Below are positions 1 through 9,825 of a stretch of DNA of 64,000 bases, in pieces. Every line of letters starts with the position of its first letter. Position 1 is the first letter of the stretch. Under the pieces are notes generated by a model. That model was not told the origin of the DNA, searched no databases, and saw only the letters and a program-made list of their open reading frames with translations. The stretch comes from CAVYTF01 sp963771435 (GTDB taxonomy: Bacteria > Bacteroidota > Bacteroidia > Chitinophagales > Chitinophagaceae), in assembly GCA_963771435.1 (NCBI GenBank), contig CAVYTF010000014.1, forward strand, positions 1 through 64,000, in the 5' to 3' direction. The translations under genes were made by a program, and so were the position numbers.

Positions 1-89
1 TCCTGACTACGTCATAATGTAAGCAAATCTCCGATTTGCATTTACCAGTTATAAATGATTTATATAAAGTATGCCTTTGAAACTCCATG

Positions 90-302
90 CTAATCCTTTT
101 CAAGTGGCTCACCAATACATTCATAAATGATCCTCATCTGCAGCGCAGTAAAGTAGCGGCTTCTCCGCTTGCCTATCCTTGTCAAATGTGGCTCCAGCCA
201 TGTACGCAACGTCTTTGTGCTCACACTATATTGTTCTGCCAGTTCTTTCAGGTTACAGGGCCTTAACGGTAATTCCTTTTCCTCTGTGTTTATAGTATTC
301 AT
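90..302 (-). CDS. Small helix-turn-helix DNA-binding protein
   Basis: A 70-aa protein. Residues about 17-37 (NLKELAEQYSVSTKTLRTWL) read as a helix-turn-helix, followed by a basic stretch (GKRRSRYF) and a short C-terminal helix. The arrangement resembles stand-alone MerR/excisionase-like HTH proteins that are common in Bacteroidota near mobile or defence genes. There is no effector or catalytic domain, so it is probably a small transcription regulator or excisionase-type factor. The next minus-strand gene upstream starts at 1310 and is separated by a terminator, so it appears to be its own transcription unit. The function is inferred from the fold only; the target is unknown. Confidence 0.6.
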   Translation of the reverse strand: MNTINTEEKELPLRPCNLKELAEQYSVSTKTLRTWLEPHLTRIGKRRSRYFTALQMRIIYECIGEPLEKD

Positions 303-488
303 GTCTTTTTACTTTTACAGGAAGTAAATTTAGCTAACTATTTTAGCTTTTCAACATCCACAGCCATCTTTTTTTATCCACTTTTTTAGCAACCTGGTGA
401 TCAAACAATTATACACCCTTTGCCACTTCTACACCTCATGCACTTTTTTCCCTTTTTCTTTTTTACTTTTTACTTCATTCAAACAAAA

Positions 489-521
489 AGAACCTGCGGA
501 AAAATACATCCCGCAGGTTCT
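489..521 (-). terminator. Rho-independent terminator of the 251-aa gene
   Basis: An 11-bp perfect stem (AGAACCTGCGG with its complement) encloses an 11-nt loop. On the minus strand it is followed by CTTTTTGTTTG. It lies about 35 bp past the stop codon of the gene ending at 555. Confidence 0.75.
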
Positions 522-530
522 AACCACCAC

Positions 531-558
531 CAACCATCAACTATCAACCACCAACTAC
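531..558. repeat. Four-unit 7-bp tandem repeat (CAACCAT type)
   Basis: Units CAACCAT, CAACTAT, CAACCAC and CAACTAC stand head to tail. This is a short, inverted relative of the long GTTGGTG satellite at 61.4-61.7 kb. It overlaps the last bases of the gene ending at 555. Confidence 0.6.
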
Positions 559-1310
559 TCCCCACTCACCTCCACCACGCTAAGCGGGTTATACTTCCCG
601 TTCTTAAGGCTATAGTTAACATCGTTCACCTGTTCAAAGAACTGTATCCCCAGCACTAAGAACAGCGGGTTCGTACTCGCCCCCGTCACTGCATTGCTAA
701 GGTCGATTTCATCAGTCTCTGTCCCGTCGTATGCTATCACATCCGAACTGCTGTATGCAGAAACATAAGTGTTCCCTGCAAAATCCAGTTCCATCCCGGC
801 GCTCACGATCATAAAATGAGTAGCGCCTTCAGGAGCAACAATACTGTTTACAGGAACAAATGCCGGGATAGTTACATCCAGAGTTCCCGCGATCCTGTCC
901 ACCGCCGTACTGTATGGCGCGGTAAACACTCTTGTAAGCTGTGACTTAGCATTAAAGTCAAACCCCTGCAAAATAGTGCTGTCCCCGTTCGCGGCATTGC
1001 GTTCCCCGCGCATGTCCGTCGTGTCGCTCTTCACCACCTGCAGCATGTGCTTCAGCAACCTTGGCACCAGCCTGTTGTCCTTCCCGTTGCTCAGTAAATT
1101 GTTGATAGATAACCGCAGCAACTTACCGCTCGTTGCCGCATTCCCAAACTCAGCACCGTTTTCCCTGGTACGCTGAAAGCTGGGGTCCGTTTCAATTCTT
1201 TCTTTGGTTAGGCTGCTTTTATCCCTTGCCAAATACCCGTCCGGGCCATGTAAAAAGGTAATGTTACCTACCGTCCCGATTAATCTGATAATGCCTGCTT
1301 GTTTTGCCAT
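555..1310 (-). CDS. Conserved-looking hypothetical protein, 251 aa
   Basis: I do not recognise a named domain. The 251-aa protein has no signal peptide or membrane segment. Its N-terminus is basic (MAKQAGIIRLIGTVGNITF) with RTRENGAEFG and KLLRLSINNLL further on. The C-terminal half is beta-rich and ends NGKYNPLSVVEVSGE. The amino-acid composition and uninterrupted frame mark it as a real gene; the plus-strand reading frames over it are shadows. It is a single-gene unit with its own terminator at 489-521. A structural or surface-associated role is possible but is not shown by the sequence. Confidence 0.65.
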   Translation of the reverse strand: MAKQAGIIRLIGTVGNITFLHGPDGYLARDKSSLTKERIETDPSFQRTRENGAEFGNAATSGKLLRLSINNLLSNGKDNRLVPRLLKHMLQVVKSDTTDMRGERNAANGDSTILQGFDFNAKSQLTRVFTAPYSTAVDRIAGTLDVTIPAFVPVNSIVAPEGATHFMIVSAGMELDFAGNTYVSAYSSSDVIAYDGTETDEIDLSNAVTGASTNPLFLVLGIQFFEQVNDVNYSLKNGKYNPLSVVEVSGE

Positions 1311-1489
1311 TTTTTTTAATTTTTAAATTGTTTTTAAATTGTTTACTTTTTTCACTTTTTCTTTTTTACTTTTTACTTTTTCTTTTTTACTTTTTTTTAC
1401 TTGAATCTCGACCTGATCAGGGTCTTTCTAACAGCGCTGCGATTCAGAATGCAACATTACAATGCCCTTTTTCCTGCATTTCCCATTAC

Positions 1490-1569
1490 GGCACAGTAAG
1501 GCACACTAAGGAACACTAAGGCACAGTAAGGCACACTAAGGAACACTACGGCACACTAAGGAACATTAC
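1490..1569. repeat. 10-bp tandem array, eight units
   Basis: Eight consecutive decamers of the form GGMACASTAM, for example GGCACAGTAA, GGCACACTAA and GGAACACTAA. The exact 10-bp period fits one turn of B-DNA. It lies in the 425-bp gap between hsdM and the 251-aa gene. The same gap holds pyrimidine-rich ACTTTTT runs at about 1340-1400. No gene is visible in the gap. Confidence 0.8.
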
Positions 1570-1734
1570 AAGCTATAAGTAATTGGAAATAAGTAACCTG
1601 TCTTGGGGTGACCTTAACCCCATAAGATTAAGGGTGTGTGCAAAGCAGTAAAAAGAAATAAAAAATGACAGCATCTGGAAGTCATAAAGAATCATCATTA
1701 ATTCATAAATCATTCATTTTTGTTTTCATCAAAC

Positions 1735-3228
1735 CTACTTATTCAATGCCGCAATGATCGCCTTAAAGCTTTCCAGCCCCGCTTCCAAATTCTCCACAAT
1801 CTCCAACGCCAGTTCATCCGGATCGGGAAGGTTATCCAAATCAGCTAGTGATTTATCTTTCAGCCAGGTTATGTCTAAAGAGGTTTTGTCTCTTGCAATA
1901 ATGTCTTCATAAGTAAATTTTCTCCATCGCCCTTCTGGATTAGTTTCACTGAAAGTTTCTTTCCGTTTGTGCCGGTTCGTTGGGTTATAGCATGTCTATA
2001 AAATCTTTTAGGTCTTCCAGCTTTAGCGGATTCTTTTTTAGCGTATGATGAATATTGGTTCGGTAATCGTATACCCACACTTCCTTTGTCCACGGGTCTT
2101 TGCTGGATGGTTTGCCATCAAAGAACAGCACATTTGCTTTTACACCATTGGCATAAAATATTCCTGTTGGCAAGCGAAGTATCGTATGCAGGTCTGTTGT
2201 CTCCAGCAATTTTTTTCTCACGGTTTCTCCGGCCCCGCCTTCAAACAGCACATTATCCGGCAGAACCACTGCGGCAAGGCCTGTTGTTTTCAGCATGCTC
2301 TTTATATGCTGAACAAAGTTCAGTTGCTTGTTGCTGGTGGTTACCCAAAAATCCTGGCGGTTATAGGTGAGGTCTTCTTTTTCCTGTTCGCCTTCTTCGT
2401 TGGTAAAGGTCATGCTGCTCTTTTTACCAAAGGGTGGGTTCGCTAGCACATAATCATACCTCGTTTCGACTTGCCGCAATCAGCGAATCATTTGGCGAGA
2501 TAAAAATATTCTCGCTGTCTATATCACCAATATTATGCAGGAACAGGTTCATCAGCGCAAGCCTTCTCGTGCCTGCTACAATTTCATTACCAAAGAAAGT
2601 ATCATATTTCAGGAATTTCTTTTGCTCCTGGTTAAGCGTGTAGTTGTTTTCATCAGTAATAAAATCATAAGCAGCTAAAAAGAAACCACCGGTACCACAT
2701 GCAGGATCTGCAATGGTGCGCATTGGCTCAGGGCGCAAACAGGCCACCATTGCCTTGATCAACGCCCTTGGCGTAAAGTACTGCCCCGCGCCGCTCTTGG
2801 TATCTTCTGCGTTTTTCTCCAGCAGGCCTTCATAAATATCGCCCTTGTCTTTTACACCCATCAGCACCCATTGCTCTGCATTAATGAGGGCAATCAGTTT
2901 ATACAGTTTGGCAGGGTCTGTTATCTTGTTCTGGCTCTTGGTAAATATCTGCCCGAGTATGCCTTTTTCTTTTCCCAGTTCCCTCAACAGGTTATTATAA
3001 TGCACTTCCAGTTCATCCCCGCTTTTATTGGTGAGCGTTTCCCAGTGTATAAGCAGTTGGGATAGGCATGGTGCGGTTATACGGCGGCTTATTATACTCA
3101 TCTGCCATTTTTAAAAACAGCAGATAAGTAAGCTGCTCTAAATAATCTCCATATCCTACACCATCATCACGAAGGGTGTTGCAGAAGGCCCAGACTTTGG
3201 AGACGATGGAGGAGGTATTATTGCTCAT
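1735..3228 (-). CDS. hsdM: Type I restriction-modification DNA methyltransferase subunit HsdM (frameshifted as sequenced)
   Basis: N6-adenine methyltransferase subunit of a type I R-M enzyme, about 495 aa once joined. It reads through four frame segments: 3228 to about 3065 (N-terminal helical HsdM_N), about 3090 to 2454 with SAM-binding motif I DPACGTGGF, 2479 to 1985 with catalytic motif IV NPPF, and about 2000 to 1735 with the typical tail ITWLKDKSLADLDNLPDPDE. Joined, nothing is missing, so three single-base indels explain the breaks. They may be assembly errors (glyS in this window is broken the same way) or real decay. The start ATG lies 4 nt after the repaired stop of the PRTase-like gene, which suggests translational coupling. 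Partners are hsdS (8.1 kb) and hsdR (12.6 kb). Confidence 0.9.
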
Positions 3229-3232
3229 TATC

Positions 3233-5531
3233 TTAACCTTGAATTAGTTTTGTTTTAATATACTTTGAAAAACACTTTATTAACTCCTCTTCGCATTTGG
3301 TATCTAGTAAATCAACTAAATTGTCTAAGTGGATATCCTTAAGAGAAAGTTTCTTTATAGCTATTGCGTATAAAAATTCTATCAACGCTTCACCCTGTTC
3401 TTCTTTTATGATACTTAATTAGTGTTTCTAAAAGATTATACATTTCTTGCGATAGCTCCGAATCAATGGAGTAGGATAATTCATCAGAGCATCCAGTTCT
3501 TAAAATACACGCCTGTATAATACCGTCATTGAATCTATTAAAGTTTCCCGGATCTAATAGATTTCTAACGAATACTGTTTGCTTCAATGATTTGTCAGAT
3601 TTGTTTGTGTTTCTTAGAAAATTTACTATGTTAGAAATAGTAAAATATATGTCGGATTGAGCTACATCATCAGCATAATTGTCAAAGTCGAAAAAAGCAA
3701 AATTTTTTCTTATAGTCAATTCCTCATAAGGATAAACTGAAACTCTTGGGTAAAAAAGATTATTTACCAAGCCTCGTTCAGTATCGCTAAAACTTCTTTG
3801 TAGTAATTGCTTTCTATTTTCTAAATAATGGATAGATGTATGTGCATCTGGAATCTCATCACGGATGTAATCAACAAATTCTTTTAAAAATTCAATCTCA
3901 ACTGTCCAAGGAGTGTTTTTTGAAGAATTATTACAGAAAATGTTTTGTACTTCAATAAAAGTATTTGTCTCACTTCCATAAAGTCCCTGCTTTAGATTGC
4001 TTTTTAAGAAGCCCAAATAATCACTATTCTTTGTTCGGCATATCCCGATGAAATATACGATTCTTAATTTATCAAATCTCCTCAATGCTCTGCTGATATA
4101 GAGCAAATTTTTTCCGTTAGCTATACAAGAACCTACAACTAGAATAGTTCCTTCAATGTTTTGAATATCATTTAAATTTTCTTGATTCTTTTGTTTTGGC
4201 TCTTTTCCAGATTGATAGTTTTGACTAATATGATTTATAATATAAGTTGATAACTCTTCGGATGCTTTATCATTTAGTGACAATACGTATCTAGTATTGC
4301 TAGGTACAAATTGATTTATATGATTGTTTAGTTTCTCTTTATATTTTTCGTACCTACCGTGTTCGTTTATACCCTTCAGTATTTCATAATAATCAATGTA
4401 AATTTCATATTTAAAATCAGAGTTTTCTTTATAATTTACCTTTAATACGCTTTGAGTCCTCGCTTTAGATTTGAATTGATTTACAAATCCTGACAGATAT
4501 TTCTCAGCATCTTTTATTCCGAGTACAATTCTGTTTATTTTAGGTTTTTCCAGTAAAAATACATCTCCAGATACCTCAACAGGATACGATCCTCTCTTAC
4601 AAAACTCACAATTTTCTTCTTTATAAGTTTGGTAAAAAGGTATACCGGTTGTGTTGCTTTCTGAAAATGTAAGATTACATAAAACCTTGTCTTTAATATT
4701 TATGTAGTTTTTTTCCTCGCCCAAAAAGTATAGTATAATCACATTACCCCTGTCAATCATTTTATGCTTAGCAAGAATGTAATTAATAATGTTTGCCGAA
4801 GTTGAAGCAGATATTAATAGCAAAGAATTTGGGCTATACGAATAAGTATTTTTATAAAGACCTTCATAAGAACTAAAGCTTTCAATTGATAATTGCTTTT
4901 GTTCGTCGTGTGGTAAAAATCTGTTTTTCAATTCGATTAAAGAAAATGCAATGGCATTTATTGACGAAGTATCACAATATATCTGTGTATGCTTTAACTC
5001 ATCAAAATGTCCTAATAATGAAAAGGCGATAAAATGAATTTCAGCACTATATAAAAGAATATTACCAGTGCGGAGAAATTTGTTGCAATGCTTTCCAGAT
5101 GGAAAAACAAAATGATGGGAACCCTGTGAAGTAATTAATCCCCCTCTTTTTATAAATATGTTTTGCAGGCCTTCATTAAGAAACGAATCAATAAAACTTT
5201 TTGTAGGCTTCTTATTTAAAAAAGCGAGTTCACCACTTTTACCGAAGGTTATTATGTATAGATTTTCCTGTAAAAAGGTATCTTGACGTTTAGGAATTCC
5301 TATAAAAATTTCATCTTGTCTATCGATAAAAACATTTTTCAACCTCTCTTTAATATATTCCCCTCCAATAATAAATATTTTGTCGCTTTGATAATTTTCT
5401 TCGTAAAAAATTCTGATTTCGGTTTTTAGTTGGTCTTCATTTATTTCGTTTTTATCACAAAAAATAACAGTAGCAGAAATTATACTACTTCGTTCTTTAT
5501 AGTTATATCGGTAGATAAAAAAATTACTCAT
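3233..5531 (-). CDS. Large phosphoribosyltransferase-like protein embedded in the hsd operon (one C-terminal frameshift)
   Basis: No close named family is recognised. The 713-aa open frame (5531-3390) shows two blocks resembling type I phosphoribosyltransferase folds. Block A, residues about 135-300, contains FVFPSGKHCNKFLRTG, similar to the orotate PRTase substrate strand, then IYCDTSS and LLLISASTSAN. Block B, about 410-560, contains a PRPP-loop-like ILVVGSCIANGKN followed by IVYFIGICR. A CEFC pair lies at about 308-311. Beyond the apparent stop, removing one A from the A4 run near 3408 continues the frame for about 55 codons (HKEEQGEALIEF... to LIQG) and ends at 3233, giving about 765 aa. 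The start overlaps the GHKL gene by 8 nt (ATGAGTAA). Activity is inferred only; it may bind nucleotides without catalysis. Confidence 0.7.
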
Positions 5532-6759
5532 TAAAAGGTAATGTTTGAATATAAGGTAATGAGAGGGGATACAAGATTGTTATAACAGCCCCTTCTACTT
5601 TTTCACATTTGGTATATTCATCGTTTTTATTTGTATACCAGTCAAACAATTCCATATTTGTTACCTCCTGCACAGATTTATATTCGTGAGTAACTAAATT
5701 TCTGTATACTGAAAGGGTCTCTGTTCTAATTTTTAAAAAACCTTTTTTATCTAATAAGGATAATATTCTGTCTAAACCTACTCCTTTATCATCCTTGTTT
5801 AACCCTTTGGCGGAAGTCATATGCTTGACTAAGCATTTTTTTAGGACATCAATTGATGTCAAATATTTTTCCTGTGGATTTAAAGATTTGTATTTGTCAA
5901 CAAATCCTATTCCGCTGTCGAAAACAGATAACTCAAGAAAATATAATTCACCTTTCGAATTTTCTTTGAATGATTCGCTGCTGAAATAACTTAAAAAGCC
6001 TTGATGTTCTTTCGACTCCTTCAAATAATTACTTCTACTTCTTTTGAGAAATTTTATTAAGAGCCCTCGCATATTTGGATCTAAAGGAATTTTGTCTTTA
6101 TCCGTTCTTGCCCATTCAAAAGTGTTTTTCATTAATTCATAGATTATACCGATTAACTCTTTAAAGACTATGTGAAATAGGCTCTTTGCTAAGTTTGAAT
6201 AACTCAATAATTCTGATAATGCGTTACGTAAAGAGTTTGATAGAATAAATTCATCTTTGACAAACTCATTATTTACTTCAAAACACGGTAACAATCCTCT
6301 ATCCGCCGGCAAATGATCGAAGTCAGTTAACAGTAATTTATTCCCCTTGAGGGGCTTTACTCTCTTCATTCTTTCAAAAATCTCTGAATTTTTTTTCCTT
6401 AGTTCGCTTCGAAGATTCATTTCGCCTTTAGTATCATATACTTGATTTTTATTCCAAACAAAAGATATCGCTGGAAATAAAAGTTCATTTTCATAAAGCT
6501 CTTCTAATATTTGTTCATCAAATTGATCTATAGTTAACAGGAGTTTACCTGAATTTTTATTTCTTGACCATGTAACAACAAATTGATAAAGCAATGGTAT
6601 CAGTCCAAGATTAGGATAGGTTAATTTAGAGGATAACAAAACGTCAATAAATTTTCCGTCATCAACTTTCTGAAGTTTTTTATATAGAGATTCTATATCT
6701 TCTAGTTTAATATTTCGATTAACAGCAATTTCCATCTTAGTATAATAATTTTCCTTCAA
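5524..6759 (-). CDS. GHKL-family ATPase protein in the hsd operon
   Basis: A 411-aa soluble protein. The C-terminal half carries the Bergerat (GHKL) ATP site: N-box ELMKNTFEW with E208/N212, G1 box DSGIGF (281-286), and G2 box KGVGLDRI (325-332). The N-terminal 190 residues match nothing I recognise and may be a sensor or partner-binding region. There is no HisKA helix, MutL, Hsp90 or gyrase context, so it is not a standard two-component kinase. The ATG at 6759 overlaps the hsdS end by 23 nt; an alternative ATG at 6735 (MEIAVNRN) lies 1 nt after the hsdS stop and is equally plausible. Its stop overlaps the start of the PRTase-like gene by 8 nt. These junctions indicate co-expression with hsdS and the PRTase-like protein, probably as a defence complex. 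Confidence 0.75.
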   Translation of the reverse strand: MKENYYTKMEIAVNRNIKLEDIESLYKKLQKVDDGKFIDVLLSSKLTYPNLGLIPLLYQFVVTWSRNKNSGKLLLTIDQFDEQILEELYENELLFPAISFVWNKNQVYDTKGEMNLRSELRKKNSEIFERMKRVKPLKGNKLLLTDFDHLPADRGLLPCFEVNNEFVKDEFILSNSLRNALSELLSYSNLAKSLFHIVFKELIGIIYELMKNTFEWARTDKDKIPLDPNMRGLLIKFLKRSRSNYLKESKEHQGFLSYFSSESFKENSKGELYFLELSVFDSGIGFVDKYKSLNPQEKYLTSIDVLKKCLVKHMTSAKGLNKDDKGVGLDRILSLLDKKGFLKIRTETLSVYRNLVTHEYKSVQEVTNMELFDWYTNKNDEYTKCEKVEGAVITILYPLSLPYIQTLPFNE

Positions 6760-8128
6760 ACGCTTTCTTTAAAATACTTTGTCTTAATGCCTCTGCCTGT
6801 TGCAGGCTTTGGCTTATACTTTCTTCCATTTTATCTGCTATGCTAAGACGACTCTCGATAATTTGTACAATTTCATTTTGTTCTTCAGTTGAAGGAAGCG
6901 GAATTTTAAAATCTCTAATTTCGATTAAGTGCAAGTCTGGTACTCCACTACCACTCACTCTCTTTCTAGCTTGCTGGAATACTAATTCAGAATTCATAAG
7001 TATTTCAAGAAAGTCACTGGAAAAACATTCGTATACTGGTTTAATTAAACAAAGGCTAACAAAAATACTAAATTCATAAGCCATAGTCACTTTTGCTGCA
7101 TACCCAAACGTTGCACCAACTTTTGTATAAAGAATATCATCTTTTTGAGGATTACACCTTTCAATTAGTTCCTTGTGTTCTTCTTTGGAAATGTATTTTA
7201 CATTTTCTTCTCTAAAATAGAAAGGTCGAACGTTCTTTACTGATAAGAACTTTACGCCACTTTCTTGATACTTAGGTGTAAAGTGTGTTCCATCTGTTAC
7301 TAAATAAGTAAGATCCTCTAATCTGTAGTAATTCCAATTGAGTGGTAATTCTGGTAAATCATTTTCAACATTAAGTGTCTTTTTATTTTTTCTTTGGTCT
7401 TTAGGTTTTCTTTTCCCTTTCGAAATTGCGTCTTCGCTTGCTACTTTAAAAGACTTATCAAGTTGTTTTTGTATTTCCATAAATACCTTTTCTGAAGTAT
7501 AGGCATTAGGGTTCTCATTTCTCCAATCCGTTGTAAGTTTCCCTGTAACTCCTTCCATTATAATAGCCTTACGATATATCAATAATTGCTGCTTTGCAGT
7601 TTTTAATTGTTCTATGCCCTTGTCTAACTCACTAAAGAGTTCTTCTATTTTTGAAACAATTGCTTGTTGTGTGGGCTTGGGAGGAATTAATAAATCATAA
7701 TTCCAAAGTATGTTTGGGTCAACATGTGGAATACCAACACCCTTAGCTCTTGTATTTATATCAAGAAACTTTGATTGCAAAAAATAATAAGCATAGTTAT
7801 TTTCAATATCAGGAAAATTCAATTTAACCAATGTGCTTCCTAACGCGCCTTTAATTGCTTTCCCAACATAGCCAGAACGTGAACCATCCCATACCATTAA
7901 GAAATCTCCATCATCACATAATGCACAACCAATGCCATCAGTATATTCATCAACTATGTTTTGTTCAAAAGCTTTAATATTTACATAAGGGATTGAACAT
8001 TCTTTTGTTTTTTCTTTAGAAGTATGCTTCGGCTTTTTTCCTTTTACGGAAATAACATATTCTCCAACTTTCACCCACTTCCAGTCTTTTGGTAGTTGTT
8101 TTACAATATGATTATTTTTTTCATTCAT
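6737..8128 (-). CDS. hsdS: Type I restriction-modification specificity subunit HsdS
   Basis: DNA-recognition subunit that directs HsdM and HsdR to a bipartite site. It has the usual two target-recognition domains (about residues 15-155 and 265-410 of the 463-aa form). They are separated and followed by conserved helical spacers (PPKPTQQAIVSKIEELF... and PLPSTEEQNEIVQ... LRQSILKKAFEGKL). The frame is open to 8152, but the ATG at 8128 (MNEKNNHIVKQ) gives the normal HsdS N-terminus. The gene is intact, unlike hsdM and hsdR. Its end overlaps or abuts the GHKL gene. The target sequence cannot be read from the protein. Confidence 0.93.
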   Translation of the reverse strand: MNEKNNHIVKQLPKDWKWVKVGEYVISVKGKKPKHTSKEKTKECSIPYVNIKAFEQNIVDEYTDGIGCALCDDGDFLMVWDGSRSGYVGKAIKGALGSTLVKLNFPDIENNYAYYFLQSKFLDINTRAKGVGIPHVDPNILWNYDLLIPPKPTQQAIVSKIEELFSELDKGIEQLKTAKQQLLIYRKAIIMEGVTGKLTTDWRNENPNAYTSEKVFMEIQKQLDKSFKVASEDAISKGKRKPKDQRKNKKTLNVENDLPELPLNWNYYRLEDLTYLVTDGTHFTPKYQESGVKFLSVKNVRPFYFREENVKYISKEEHKELIERCNPQKDDILYTKVGATFGYAAKVTMAYEFSIFVSLCLIKPVYECFSSDFLEILMNSELVFQQARKRVSGSGVPDLHLIEIRDFKIPLPSTEEQNEIVQIIESRLSIADKMEESISQSLQQAEALRQSILKKAFEGKLLY

Positions 8129-8360
8129 TTTTATCTTACAACATTTGAACAACGACGGTACAACACCAGGTCAACAACTGAAAGCATCGGCCTCATAACG
8201 GCCTTAATACGGCGTTGGTACGGTATCATATTAAGGCTCCATTCGGAAATTTTTCCCATTATTCGGAAATTTGCTTTCATTGCTTTAAAAATCATAAAGA
8301 TTGATGATCATCATTTTAACTACTCAACGATCCTTATCCTGCTTTTTTCGGAAAAACCTC

Positions 8361-8430
8361 CTGCTCTCGGAACATCTTGGAACATCTTGGAACATTTTGG
8401 ACACTCTTGGACATTCTTGGACACTCTCGC
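8361..8430. repeat. 10-bp tandem array, seven units
   Basis: Decamers such as AACATCTTGG, AACATTTTGG, ACACTCTTGG and ACATTCTTGG run without a break. They fill the space between the AlbA_2 gene stop (8437) and hsdS. The rest of this ~300-bp gap (8129-8436) holds a short direct duplication of ATTCGGAAATTT near 8240-8275 and no gene. Confidence 0.8.
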
Positions 8431-8436
8431 CCAATT

Positions 8437-9816
8437 TTAAAAAGAGCCTAATTGTTCAACAGCCGTTTCTGAGAGTTTATATGTTCTATTACTGGTAGTT
8501 CCGCTGGAAATTATCCAACCTTTTTTTTCAAGCAAAAGTAGGTCTCTGCGAATGCTTTTATCAGTTGTATTTAATTTAATACTAATGGCTTTTATATTGG
8601 GGTTAACTCCTGTCCGGAGTTGTTCCAGCAGATACATGATTCGCTCAAGTCTTTTGCTGCCTGCACCAATAGATAAGGCAATTGCTTTTTCCGGTATATG
8701 AACACGGTTTAAAACAACGGTAAAAAAATCAGCAAATTGAAAATCGGGTTCAGGCAACCCTGCAGCACTCATTTCCTGTCTTATACGCTGTATACCGGTA
8801 CCCAATTTCTCAATATATTTTGCCCTGTTCAATAACGCGGCTATAAGCGGGTTACGGGCTAATGTGCGTTTACCAAGATCCTCCGGCTTCAAACCTTTGG
8901 GTAATCCTCCCGGGTTACTTATTTCAACGCGGTTGTCAAAGACCTCTATCATTACACCGGCGCCCTTTTCAAAATAATCGCGGTGCGCCACCGCATTCAC
9001 CACAGCTTCACGCAAAGCAACTTCAGGTATTTCGAGCTTTTCTTTGCGCTGTTTCCCCGTTATTTCGTACGAAAGGTTCAGATGCCTTTTTAAAAAAGTA
9101 ATGGATTCGTCAATATTTGAGATAATATCAAGATTAAAGGTTTTCCTGTCCAGTATATTCACCTTTGTGTTGCCGCTGTAAGCCACACAGTTTACGGCAC
9201 TTTGAGGAATGTGTAAGAACGGGTCTTTTATAAAAAATAAAACTGCAGTATTGTTACAAGTATAATGATTTTCATCCTTATAAACCAGGCCGAGATTCGT
9301 TAATAATTCATCATCATTTATATTGCCGGTTATGCCGGATAATTGTTTATACCTGTTTATAGTAAGCTTATCCAGTTCATCGGGATATTTTGCCGCCTTA
9401 TTCGTTAATTCATCAAATTTTACTTTGCCTTCTGATTGTATGAATGCAATAATTTCCTGTGTACTTAATTTAATGCTGCTGGCACCGTTACGGGTATAAA
9501 ATCCATTCGTACAGCGGTAAGGCTTATTTTTCCCTTCAGGCACATGCACAATAAGAATATTGTTAAAAGTTTCTAACTCAACCTCAACTGAAGGGTCGCA
9601 TTCATGCGCCATCATGGCAACTTTTGATTTAAGGGTATTATCAATATGAACACTGCTTATTGTTCCGTTATCTTCAATACCCAGTAATATTATACCACCC
9701 GAAGCATTTGCAAAAGCCACTAATTCTTTTGAAAGATCCGTGTTTAGGTTACGTTTAAACTCGGTCTTATAGCCTTCGCCACTTTGTAATATCGTATCAA
9801 GTTCATGCTGCGTCAT
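8437..9816 (-). CDS. Schlafen/AlbA_2-domain ATP-binding regulator-like protein
   Basis: A 459-aa protein with three parts. Residues about 10-125 are an AlbA_2 (Schlafen AlbA-like) domain, with EFKRNLN and ANASGGIILLGIEDNG. Residues about 260-350 are a divergent HATPase_c_4/RecG-like C-terminal ATPase, with ALREAVVNAVAHRDY, GGLPKGL and LGTGIQRI. The last ~60 residues look like a winged helix (IKLNTTDKSIRRDLLLLEKKGW). Proteins with this layout are often annotated as transcription regulators or putative helicases and frequently accompany type I R-M loci. It starts 9 nt downstream of the repaired hsdR stop, so it belongs to the hsd operon. Regulation of the R-M system or an accessory defence role is inferred. 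Confidence 0.85.
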   Translation of the reverse strand: MTQHELDTILQSGEGYKTEFKRNLNTDLSKELVAFANASGGIILLGIEDNGTISSVHIDNTLKSKVAMMAHECDPSVEVELETFNNILIVHVPEGKNKPYRCTNGFYTRNGASSIKLSTQEIIAFIQSEGKVKFDELTNKAAKYPDELDKLTINRYKQLSGITGNINDDELLTNLGLVYKDENHYTCNNTAVLFFIKDPFLHIPQSAVNCVAYSGNTKVNILDRKTFNLDIISNIDESITFLKRHLNLSYEITGKQRKEKLEIPEVALREAVVNAVAHRDYFEKGAGVMIEVFDNRVEISNPGGLPKGLKPEDLGKRTLARNPLIAALLNRAKYIEKLGTGIQRIRQEMSAAGLPEPDFQFADFFTVVLNRVHIPEKAIALSIGAGSKRLERIMYLLEQLRTGVNPNIKAISIKLNTTDKSIRRDLLLLEKKGWIISSGTTSNRTYKLSETAVEQLGSF

Positions 9817-9825
9817 TAACTAGAA

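Noticed and set aside
1875..2093. 72-aa minus-strand frame near the hsdM end
   Set aside because: The true hsdM reading in this stretch is the neighbouring frame (NPTNRHKRKETF... ARDKTSLDITW), so this one is a shadow.
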